Positions 53,001-62,707 of a stretch of DNA of 64,000 nucleotides are shown piece by piece. The stretch's first letter is position 1, and the number at the start of each line of letters is the position of its first letter. Origin of the DNA: Symsagittifera roscoffensis (taxonomy: Eukaryota > Xenacoelomorpha > Acoela > Convolutidae); the NCBI RefSeq assembly GCF_963678635.1, contig NC_087062.1, forward strand, positions 69,970,223 to 70,034,222. Direction: 5' to 3'. The notes beneath the pieces were generated by a model. It ran no database searches, had not been told where the DNA came from, and worked only from the letters and a program-made list of their open reading frames with translations. The position numbers and the translations under genes are program-made.

Positions 53001-56000
53001 TTGCCTTAAATACTCAAACTGATGCGTGCCGCATCAAACTGAGTAATTAATTCAATTGCGCATGGTACGTACGAGGCACGCATGCAACTAGCTACGCCCC
53101 ACTTTTTAACGGATTTCATTGGTCAGCAATTGCAAGCAAGCGTGTTCTGTCAGCATGATGCCGATGTAAGTTTTTTGCAAAGCTTTTCTTTGTTTTTGAA
53201 AGGTGACAGTTTTCCGTTTCTAAAAATTTCTCAGCTCCTCATCATCTCTTTACATTAGGTATTTTAATCAGCCGGTTAATAAGTATGTAACAAAGCTTTT
53301 TATATCAATCTAATTGAATTCAACTGAAATATGCAATTCCTCTATAAATTTTTTTCTGTTCCGATTTTTGAAGAAAGAGGATTATGTATACTCAGAATGG
53401 TTTCCTTATTTAGACCAATTTTCAAAGATTTTTTTTTCTCGGGGATCGATCACTGGATATACGAGCGCCCCACCTTGTGCGCACACCAATTTATTAACCT
53501 GACACGAGACTGTCCAAACTGCTCGTTTAATATTTTGATACTTAAAGTAAAACGCGAATTATTTACGCGTGGCGAATTATCCCGGACTACAAAATTAATA
53601 TTGAATTGAGGCAAGCTAATTAGTCTCTTTGACTATAATATATACGACTCGAACTTTAGCACTTAAGAGCTAATTAATTTTACTAGTTCCATACACGACT
53701 CAAACTTTAACAATCAAACAGTGGCGTGCGTAGAATTTTTTCTAGAAGGAGGCGGTTTTTCGAAAGAAAAGACCATTTGGAAAATTTCGGCAACCAAAAA
53801 AGAGGATATGGGCGCAATCAGTAAGTAAAATTATTTTGAAAAGTCTTGAATTCTGTATTCTTATGCCACGCTTCAAAACATAACACAAATTTACTGATTG
53901 ATAGTTGGAAAAAATTTTAATTCTGTTATTCAGATGAAACAATTTTTTTTGGTAGAAATAATGAACAATTCCGAACCAAGTCGAGCCAGTTTTTTCGTCG
54001 TTAAATTTTTCGGTGTGCTTAAACAACGGGTTTGGACCTCGAAGTTTCAGCCCAATTCCACCTAAGAATCAGACCCATAAAATTATAGAATTTCGAATTT
54101 TGAGGGTTAATAGAAATTATTATGTTCAAGCAAACAAAGTTACGCAACGTACGAAATTATTACCAGATACAAAATAACACAAGGATGGCCGGTTGCTGTG
54201 CAAAAAGCACAGAATGTTCTGACACATCTTCAAAATTTTGTTCAATTAGTGTTTTTTCTTATACGTCGTGTCATGATAGGTCTATACAATACCGTATAAA
54301 TTTTGTGAATTAGGCATAATTGACTTCAATTGTCTTCAAAAAACAAAAAAAAACATTTAAATTTTTTTTTCATTTTTTTGCTTTATAATTTTTTAGCCTG
54401 AATTGGCCATTGCGTTCATAACGAACGTTATTCGATCGCTTTACTCGCTCAAAAAAAGACGAAAAATTTAAATTTTCAAGCCGGTTTTTCTCTACTGGAA
54501 GGGCTGTAATATGATATAGCACTCAACCCAGTCCAATGATAATTTGTGGTGCATGATTTTGCATGAAAACCAAAAAAAAACTAAAAGACACCCGAATATA
54601 AGTTTCCTTCCCATTTTTAAGGGTCGGGTCAAAAATTCAACAAAATATCACCTAAATAACATATCTAATTATTAACTGAAATCTAATTCAAATGTCGATT
54701 TAACTGATTTCGTAGCCCAACAAAATGCAACATTTTTAATCATTCAAATTTTGCTCGTTTTTTTGAAATGCAGAATTATTTCAGCAATAATTTTCAGGCT
54801 TAATACATGCCTGAGGAGGATATTTTATACAGTAGGTTACTTATGCGGCACGGGGGGGCGGGGGTTTGCACGGCTTTTTTCATTTTCTCACCCCACATTT
54901 TATTTTCAATTTTTGAAAACTACAAATTTGGAGCAGTTTTTAAAAATTTATATCAAAATGAGGGGTGGGAAGCACCAGTGGAATTAAGGGGGGGGGGGGC
55001 GGATGTCCCCACCCTCAGGTATTTGACCTCATGCTGACCCAAAGGGTACCCCTTTGTACTAATTTCAGATATCCAATTTTGGCTGACGGACCCTTAAGTT
55101 TTTCTAAAAGCACCATCGCTTTTTGGAAGCGCGAGCAAAAAAAAATAGACAATTCGTGGTCACTTTTTTTTTACAAAAAGAGCCTGAAAACGCTTGTTTG
55201 GTCTATTTTTTTCAAAATTTTGCCTGCGGTGCCCAAAATTTGGTCAAAACATATTTTTTTAGTGCTTTGGGAGAGCTGTGGGGATCTACTTAACAATTGC
55301 CTCATTCTAGAAAAAGGGGAGCAATTGTTAAGTAGGTTAAGTAAGTGTAATGTTCGACCTATCAAAATGAGCAAAATTCGAATTTAACATAGAAGGCTCT
55401 CGTGCTAAATTACTGCTTTTATTGAGAGGGGTGGCAATTGTTGGCTCTTTTTCCTCCCCCCCTCACCTCACACGAGCATCAACTGTTTGGTCTGACGAAT
55501 GTTTTTACAAGGATGATAATAAAGACCAAATATGTTTGTCATGGCCTAATTTTTTTGCATGTCAATTTTCATGACAATTGGACAATGTGAACAATAATTT
55601 TAATTATAAAAAAATTTTAGGTGGGGGAAAGGAAAAAGAGTCTAACTGTTTACTAGATACCATATACGTGGCGATTGTTAATTAGATCGAGCTCGGAAGA
55701 TCAATATAGTAAAAAAAAAACGTTCGACGAATTTTTCAAAAAAATCCGCCCCCACCTGGTGAAAATCCTAGATGCGCCCCTGTTGGTGAAAAAAAGAGCA
55801 GGTTGTGCGGTTGATCCAGTGGTAGTTTTAGGGTCTTTTCTGTTATGCGTAGTAAGATCAAACTTAGGCGGCGCCTTTTCCGCCCATTTCAATTGTTTTT
55901 CGCCTTTTTTAATGCAGTTTTGACGCTCTGTTAATGAGAAATAGATGTATGCCGCCAAACGCGGGAAACGTCCCGGGTTGACCAAAAATGCTTATCATAC

Positions 56001-59000
56001 AATTCTCACAAATGAGAATTTTCTTTTCTTACAATTCTATACGTACAGAAAATTGTATGAAATCTCTATAAAGAACATTTTTCCATAAATGGAAATTGTA
56101 TAATAGGTTTTTTCTCCATTAGACAAAAAAGTTGTATATTTTCTGACAAATTTTCGGTTGTGTTTGCAACCGAACACAAGTGACAAAGACGTTGGTTACT
56201 CAAAGCACCAAAGGTTGGACGGTTTTGCATTTACCAAGCATAGAAACCTACCTTAATTGTCTTCGAGCTGTCTTTCACAAATGATACCACAAAAGTAACA
56301 AACTTTTAATTTTTGGCAAAATTTTTCAATGATGATCATTTTAAATTTGTGAATTTTCAAATTATCAGACATTAATCAAGGCATACATAAACACGCCATA
56401 CAAAAAAAATAGGAATTTTCAGCGTTTTTGAAAAAAAAAATTGAAGTGAAAAGAAAAAAAGCCAATATTATCGTATCCAGGTCTACGTTATGCACACAAA
56501 AAATTAAATTTTGTATGCAAAATAATTTTTTCGGAAAATGTTTGTTTGCGTACAAAATTCGATTTGCGCTGGAAAAAAAACAAAAAAATTTTGGGACAAG
56601 TTTTCAAAGTTACGTCAAAAAATTTTTGTGTCGTATATGGAAATTGCATGGTAAGCACTTTTTTTCAAAAAAAAATTAAAATCAGTTTTTTGTCACCAGT
56701 CTTTTCAACTGTTCTCAAAAAGCCGCAGAAATGGTTTAATTTTTTTCAATTATTTTTCGAAAATGTATGAAAATTTTATGACAAGCATTTTCTCCATGCA
56801 CTTAATGTACGGAATTGTATGATAATGATTTTTGTAGTATGGAATTGTATGATAAGCATTTTCGGTGCAGGTGGAGGTCAACCCGGGGTTGTTTTGGAAA
56901 AAAAACATAAGTGCGTAGTCATTTTAACTTGTTTGAGTGTTCAATATGTCTGACCATGCTTCATCTGAGGATGAAAGAACATGAATGAACACGATAGAAA
57001 CAACATTTTAGATGAAACTGTACTAAAACACTTCTTTGACTTTTTCTGATAAAAAAAGGTTCTCAAGTAATCCGCCTTTTTTCTGCCTAAAAAAGCCCTT
57101 TTCTGCTTAAAATGGCCGCTTATTTAGCATGGTTCCGACTAAATTTGATGGGGGCAGTACAACAGTGTCGAAGTACAACAGTGCCGAAAGAAAAGATTAG
57201 TTCAGATGCCGAAAATGAAAACTTTGTTCAACAGTGCCGAAAAATTGAACATTTTAAGTGCGGCAATCAAAAATTGAACGGCGATCGATTACAATCTTAA
57301 GTGACTTTTTAATATTTTGAGCGGCAAAATTGGACTTGATTTTTTTTGTTATTTAGCGTCTTTATTTTCCCGCTTATAGGAAATTCGGTTAATTTATTCT
57401 GAACCTTTTTCGGCACTGTTGTTCTTCGACACTGTTGAACGCCCCCATTTGATGTTCCTAGTTATACGGCCCAAAAAGTATTCTTTCAGCAATCTTGTAA
57501 GCTTGATCATGATCAGGGATGTAAAAAAATATATTGTATTTAAATATATTGACAATAAATACATTTAAATAAATTATTTTCCAGTTCAAAAAATAAAATA
57601 TATTTATTTTTCGTAACAATTTTTGTTTGAATTGCAAAGCAGGTTTCCAACATAACTCGGCCAATAATTGAAGCTTAGATTGGCTTGGCTAATTGACAAG
57701 AATGGATTAATCGTGCGTCGCTTGCATTCTGATTGGCCACGATCGTTTGAATAGACTGTAATAGACTATTATTACACGCGAATGAACTTGATGAACTCAT
57801 TTCTGATTGGCAACGATCGTTTTGAATAGACTGTAATAGACTATTATTACACGCGAATGAACTTGATGAACTCATTTCTGATAGGCCACGATTGTTTTGG
57901 CCAAACTAGAGTCTACTACACGCATATAAAGTTGTTTTACACTTGTGAAAACCTCGTCCCAACATTTTGAAGTTATAGTCATACATAATTTCTGTTCTAT
58001 CGATTAAAAAAAGCTGAAATTTGGTGAAGTTACGTTTTGAAAAGCACTGATCACGAATTTCATACTCAATATAGCACTTATATTTTATCAATGAAACAGA
58101 ATTGACTGAGATTATAACTTCAAGAACATCTCGTTTCGGCTTTTTTGCACTTCGTTTTCTCGATAATTATGGCCCCTCACAAGAAACGCGACGTGGCTTT
58201 GCATTATTTCAAACCTCTTACTGGATCTGATTCGTTATGGGAATGCAAGAAATGTGGGTTCAAACGGAAGCAGACCAAGAACAACGGCTATGAAAATCTC
58301 TTCAGCCACGTTCTGCAAAACTATTTCTCGACCTTCGTTTATGAGGTATCTCCAGTTGTTGACGAAGAAGGTTGAACGAAAAGTGGAGGAGTCTTTACCT
58401 CAAACGTTTGGGTTAGTCATTGACGGATGGAGTGAAGGAGGAACCGGTACCCATTATATGGCCGTGTTTGCCGCCTTTCAAAACAAGGACCTCAAACCGC
58501 AAGCCTTGCTAATGGCATTTTCACCTCTTTTGGACGAAACTGACTTTTCAGCGTCCAGTCAAGTGGAGTTTATTGAGTTCACTCTCGGTGTGTTCAAGCG
58601 AACATTGAGCGATGTTTTGTTCATCACGGGAGACAACTGTACTACCAACTTGAAAGTTGCGAAACTGATCAATGTGCCAATTATCGGGTGTGCCAGTCAC
58701 AGATTCAACCTGTCAGTTCTTGAATACTTGGAACCTTACTCTGATATTCTAGAAAAAATCAACAACTTAATGAAAAAAGCTAGCACTCTCAAGCGGAGAG
58801 GGTACTTGCGTCAATTGACTAATCTCTGCCCAGTAACCCGAAATGCCACTCGTTGGTCATCTACGTACTCGATGTTTTCGCGGTTTTTTGAACTGACAGA
58901 CTTCTTCAACCCGCTTGATAGAGAATTTACTCCATATTTATTGTCTCCAAACGAACTTTTTTTGCTGGAAGAATTGCGCAACCCCCTAACCAAGTTTCAG

Positions 59001-60655
59001 TCAATCACTAAAAAACTTCAAGAAGATCATATTGATGTTTTGACGGTCAGGGCGCTCTTTGACAACGTAATCGATGAGTTTTCAGGACTTGAACACTTTC
59101 TAGGAAGGGACATTGGGACACTGACTCATTATCCAGATTTCGAAATTGGAGTATTGAATACTATCGAGGGCGCTTCTTTATCACCAGAGCAAAAAAAAGC
59201 GTTGGAGAAAGTGATGAATAGCATTTTGGTGGATGGAATTGCGAGTGAAAATGAAGAAAACTGCAGCGACTATGCTGAAAGTATAATAAAAGCCAAAAAA
59301 GCAAAAAAAAAATGTGAACCTGGATTGGATTCCAGCTACTTCAAACCTGCCGGAGCGGTTGTTCAGCAGAGCTGGTCTGGTCCTCGGAGATTATCGAAAA
59401 AGAATTCTCCCTGTCAACTTTGAAGGACAAATATTTTTGTTCATTAATAAAACATTTTGGAACGCTTTCACTGTTAATGAAATCATCAATTCATGATTGT
59501 TCAGAATTTTTTCTGCCCGTCAGGAAACATTTAAATATATTTTTATATTTATTTTTCTCCTCAAAAATATAAATATATTTATTTTTTTGAAAAAATTTAT
59601 TTAAATATATTTTTTTACATCCCTGATCATGATGCTCAAATTTGATTGGTTGAAATCAATATCAGCGAAAAAAAATCTAAGCGTGTTCAATGAAAACAGA
59701 AGATCAATTAACAGCTCGATATTTTGGGCCGTATAACAAAAAAGGGGCGTTCAACAGTGCCAAAGTACAACAGTGCCGAAACTGTAAGTGTTCAACAGTG
59801 CCGAAAATTGATGATTTTCGGCTCGGCACTCTTGAACTTCGGCACCTCTAAAGACAGCACAACAGGCCGAAGTACAGCAGTGCCAAAAAAAAATTTATTG
59901 TTCAACTGTGCCGAAAATCATCACATCGTTTTCCTGTATACTGACTCATCGGTTTCCTGTACGCACCCCTGCGTATTCATATTCGTCATTGAGCAGACAA
60001 GTACTATATTAACCAATCAGAATCGATACAATGAAGCAATTAACTAGTAATTATTTATTTTGTAAGTTTGCTTTCTTATCTCGATTCTGATTGGGTAATA
60101 TAGTATTTGTCTGCTTACTGACGAGTATAAATACGCAGTTGTCTAAATACAGACCGCACTCCAACAGAAAAGACCCTTTTTCTGAAATTAAAAAACAGCA
60201 CTTTAAAGAGTTCTTCTCACAAAAAAAATTACCTTGAAAACTTTTCCGAATGATCCCTTGCCTAGAACAGCCTTTGTATTCACTACATACTCGGCTTTCT
60301 GCGAGTTATCCGAGACGAACAGTCGAACCAAATTCGGCTCCAGCTTCTTGATCGAAATGGCCTCAGCTGTAAACTGAATGTTCCGACTCTGTTCGAAATG
60401 GTGCGGTGGCATCGATTGCGATGTGAAGTTCATGTGCCCCCCAACGGGCGAATAAATCACCTGTGTTAAATTTTCTTCGGACTGTCTTATTGGCAGAATG
60501 AGTGGAACGTCGAGTTTTTTGTTTGCATTTTTATTCGCGTTATTAATGCTGTTTTCGGAAATATTGTCGAGCGAAATGCACAAGTCGGCTTGTGGAACGT
60601 TAAGCTGATTGATACAAGTCCCATACTTGGCTTTGTTGGTGCTTGTAGCTTCTCG
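47042..60655 (-). CDS. Divergent AGC-type Ser/Thr protein kinase (five exons seen, N-terminus lost in gap)
   Basis: Exons on the - strand with phase-consistent GT-AG borders are 60655-60233 (runs into the N gap), 51556-51013, 48629-48256, 47945-47646 and 47335-47042 (stop TAG). The first carries the glycine loop (VLGKGSFGKVFK); the second carries the beta-3 lysine (YAIKEL), HRDIKTDNVL, DFD in place of DFG, a PPE in place of APE, and AADWWMIGVLLYDVITG. The third has the AGC-family end of the C-lobe (DPRMRLG, then HAFFLDLDW). The last two exons encode about 197 polar, Ser/Thr/Asn-rich residues, probably a disordered regulatory tail. The product is at least 640 residues. The Mg-binding Asp and catalytic Asp are retained, so activity is likely. 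The first visible intron is 8.7 kb and full of transposons. The subfamily is not settled. Confidence 0.85.
49060..49390 (+). repeat. Cluster of three tRNA-like units, probably tRNA-Arg(UCG)-derived
   Basis: Three B-box-like stretches (GGGTTCGAGTCCC near 49079, GGGTTCGATCCCC near 49228, AGGTTCGATTTCT near 49367) recur about 140 bases apart. The second and third units also share an anticodon-loop-like TTTCGAAA/CTTCGGAA, which would read UCG, and a CACTTGGTYYA D-arm. The acceptor stems are poor, so these are pseudo-tRNAs or SINE heads in an intron of the kinase gene. Confidence 0.45.
51784..51931. repeat. Interleaved inverted repeats (A-B-A'-B')
   Basis: Arm A (51784-51834) and A' (51868-51918) are 51-bp inverted repeats with a single difference. 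Between them lies B (51840-51854, AAGAAAACTGATCGG), whose exact complement B' is at 51917-51931, just after A'. The interleaving would allow a pseudoknot-like fold in RNA. It sits in the long kinase intron, about 230 bases upstream of the catalytic exon in transcript sense. Confidence 0.85.
51932..54379. other. Intron DNA of the kinase gene, little to name
   Basis: No exon is supported. At 53721 the sequence CAGTGGCGTGCGTAGAATTTT looks like the end of another hAT-type MITE, but its partner end was not found. Confidence 0.35.
54380..54610 (-). repeat. Dispersed repeat (family of 4205-4720 and 21560-22080)
   Basis: It contains TGATATAGCACTCAACCCAG and TGATTTTGCATGAAAACC, with the same order as 21980-22045. 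It is noncoding. Confidence 0.5.
54976..55782. mobile_element. Longer MITE related to the 12738-12994 hAT-type MITE
   Basis: The left end (CAGTGGAATTAAGG followed by a G-run) and the next 120 bases match the complement of 12862-12994, including CTGACCCAAAGGGT and CAGATATCC-like words. A terminal CCTAGATGCGCCCCTG is at 55767-55782. No matching 8-bp target duplication is visible, so the limits are tentative and the right part may be a second insertion. Confidence 0.45.
55972..56887. mobile_element. Nonautonomous DNA element with CCCGGGTTGAC ends
   Basis: The ends CCCGGGTTGAC and GTCAACCCGGG are inverted. Just inside, AAATGCTTATCATACAATTC (left) and its complement (right) extend the inverted repeat. 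Subterminal copies of GAATTGTATGATAA recur. The interior, about 900 bp, has no transposase. The superfamily and target duplication are not clear. Confidence 0.6.
57514..59625 (+). mobile_element. hAT DNA transposon, 2112 bp, complete ends
   Basis: The element begins CAGGGATGTAAAAAAATATA and ends TTTTTTTACATCCCTG, and it is flanked by the perfect 8-bp duplication ATCATGAT (57506-57513 and 59626-59633). It contains a hAT transposase pseudogene and, at 57726-57884, two tandem copies of a 79-bp unit. It is inserted in the long intron of the kinase gene. Confidence 0.92.
58169..59493 (+). pseudogene. hAT transposase, frameshifted and shortened
   Basis: ATG 58169 starts a BED-type zinc finger (WECKKCG, then NLFSHVL). 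The core (GLVIDGWSEGGT, CASHRFNLSV, TRWSSTYSMF) continues in another frame from about 58345, and the C-terminal dimerisation block (ATSNLPERLFSRAGLVLGDY) is in the third frame after a slip at the A-run near 59305. At about 440 codons against roughly 600 usual for the family, a segment between the zinc finger and the core appears deleted. It cannot make an active enzyme. Confidence 0.88.
59971..60136. repeat. Inverted repeat, 57-bp arms
   Basis: Left arm 59971-60027 and right arm 60080-60136 are inverted copies with about six differences, sharing AATCAGAATCGA and GCAGACAA.TACTATATTA. The loop is 52 bases. It lies about 100 bases downstream of the glycine-loop exon of the kinase gene and is likely a MITE. 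Confidence 0.7.
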
Positions 60656-60855
60656 NNNNNNNNNNNNNNNNNNNNNNNNNNNNNNNNNNNNNNNNNNNNN
60701 NNNNNNNNNNNNNNNNNNNNNNNNNNNNNNNNNNNNNNNNNNNNNNNNNNNNNNNNNNNNNNNNNNNNNNNNNNNNNNNNNNNNNNNNNNNNNNNNNNNN
60801 NNNNNNNNNNNNNNNNNNNNNNNNNNNNNNNNNNNNNNNNNNNNNNNNNNNNNNN
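60656..60855. other. Assembly gap (200 N)
   Basis: Exactly 200 N suggests an arbitrary scaffold gap. It truncates the 5' part of the kinase exon on the left and an unrelated-looking coding frame on the right, so order or orientation across it is not assured. Confidence 1.
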
Positions 60856-60862
60856 TTTTAAG

Positions 60863-61149
60863 GGAAATCAACAACGTGCGAGCTGTCTAACTTTTCACTG
60901 AAAACCGCTGTTGCCTCCCTGGTTAATAACTACATTCAAATGTTTTTTGGTTGTTCTTCTGGTCTAGATAAGAATCCAAGCGCGAATCATGGTTGGTCTA
61001 GGACCTGCAATCTTTTGATCGAGAAGCGAAGACTTAGCCACTTTAACAACGTTCCTTTTAATTCCACATCAAACAACGATAATGATTTTAAAACCTACGT
61101 GATATCTCCTGAGCGACGAAGATCTGTCCCACTGTACGGCACAGAATGA
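60863..61149 (+). CDS. Coding-looking last exon fragment next to the gap
   Basis: From an acceptor-like TTTTAAG at 60856-60862 a frame of 95 codons stays open to TGA 61147-61149, while both other + frames and the - strand are closed repeatedly. The peptide has balanced composition with Cys pairs (FFGCSSG, RTCNLL), basic stretches (EKRRLSHF, SPERRRSVPL) and an Asn/Ser patch. I do not recognise it. It runs opposite to the kinase gene, so it is a separate gene or a misplaced contig end. Confidence 0.4.
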
Positions 61150-62329
61150 CTCATCGTTTCTGTTGACGCCCTGTGGACAGAATGCCCTCTGAGTAACTCT
61201 CCACTCTGCATCATCGCACCAAGAGGTTGTCACACATATACCATCTGCACTTGTGACAAATATTATTTTGAGATAGTTCTCGCAGTAGAGACAAAATTAG
61301 AGAACAAATTTATCGTTTTTATCACCACAAAACATGGTTATGAATTTGATAACCTCCAGCGGGTAATTGTAAAATGCGATTGATAATTGTTTTGTTTAAA
61401 TTATTTTGTTAAGTACTTATCATGATTCTGGCTAAAAATTGAACTTAAAACATATAGAGAATTTTTAAGTACTCACCCATTTTTAACAATACATACCTGC
61501 CCATGGAAAACAAAATGCGACAAACATGCTTGATGGTAAAAATACCGCCCAAAAGTTAAGCATGGTTCGAAGTTTTTAGTCAATTCGCACAAACGAAAAA
61601 TCACAATTTATTTTATGGAAAGCAACAGAGAATTAAACCATATTTTCTCTCCTGAGTGTTAGAAAAAAAAATAATCTGTGACTCCCAGATGTTTAAGATG
61701 ATTCTTGCCAAATATCAAAGAAATGAAAGTATTGCGAAGAAGAAATATCCTCGAAACAGCTTTTTTTTATAAATCTGAGCAAGGGAAAAACAGAGGTTTA
61801 ACTAGGATACCATTTAGAAAACTGGAGCAGGTTCTTAATTGAATGTTCATAGTTTTGTTCCTAGCTAAAATGTTCACATCACCAGTCGGAGTCCAGGACT
61901 CTAATTTAAAGTCTGGACAAGGTTTATAGTCGCGGACGAAGTCTCGAAACATCAAAGTTTGGTTACGATGGTCTAAAAATTAGTCGCAATATTCTGCAAA
62001 TCAGTCGCGCTGATATTGTCGAGAAATTATTAAGGATAGTCTGAAATTCAGTCGCGCTTAAAATCGCAGACCTGGATGCTGCGCATGCTCTCAACCAAAA
62101 TTTGTAGAATGGTTAGATTGGAGGCGGATTAAATGCAGAATGGTCTAAAAGCAGAAAAGGTCTAAGAGCAGAAAAACATAAAAAGATTAACTTTTTAGGC
62201 TAATCGGTAAAACAAATCGTTAATTGTCAAACTTTCCAAAGAAACGAATAGATTATGCATATACTGAGTACTTCGATGAAAATTTTTAAAAAAATTAATG
62301 AAAAAAAAAACTTGATGCATTTACTCAAT
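61150..62329. other. Intergenic DNA without a supported gene
   Basis: AT-rich sequence with short direct repeats of the type GTCTAAAA..AGCAGAAAA near 62140-62180. Nothing else can be named. CAAT at 62326-62329 would be the target duplication of the retroelement that follows. Confidence 0.5.
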
Positions 62330-62707
62330 TGAGTTTAGATGTGAGGTAAACTCATAGAGTAATTTCAGATAAGGTGCACCATCTGCTCGTCACGCTATCT
62401 TATTTTCGGCTGGATAGATTCGTGCAACTTCTTAGGCTAATACCGATCTTAATCTTACTCTTATATAACTTAGTCTCAATAGATCTAGAGTATACTAGTT
62501 TTGTTACGAGTCAGTCTCTTGGAGAAAGCAACTAAGTTGTAAGTTAAATTCAGAATGCTCTGGTGCTGAAATTACAAGTAACTTCAGCACTTACAAATGA
62601 GTGGGTTGTTAGTTTGATAGAGTGTGATTGGTTAGTCTTTAATATTTTATAGGGATAAAATATCGAATTTATAACCAATAATAATATATAGTTTGGATCT
62701 GGTTCCA
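62330..62707 (-). repeat. LTR of the second retroelement copy (378 bp)
   Basis: On the - strand it starts TGGAACC (62707) and ends AACTCA (62330), the same termini as the 410-bp LTR. Aligned by eye it has several gaps, but the palindrome GTGCTGAAATTAC..GTAACTTCAGCAC is kept with one change. Confidence 0.88.

Larger units (their letters stand above)
57140..59945. repeat. Foldback-like element with CAACAGTGCCGAA repeats, split by a hAT insertion
   Basis: Copies of CAACAGTGYCGAA occur at least six times on either side of the hAT (near 57163, 57178, 57225; 59754, 59767, 59791 and more), and in inverse orientation at 57400-57440 and 59830. The block TAGTTATACGGCCCAAAA at 57461-57478 is answered by TTTTGGGCCGTATAAC at 59723-59738, so the outer element forms inverted arms around the hAT. 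Confidence 0.55.

Noticed and set aside
56428-56770. Lys-rich frames in the CCCGGG-ended element
   Set aside because: They follow from A-runs and lack any domain or start context.
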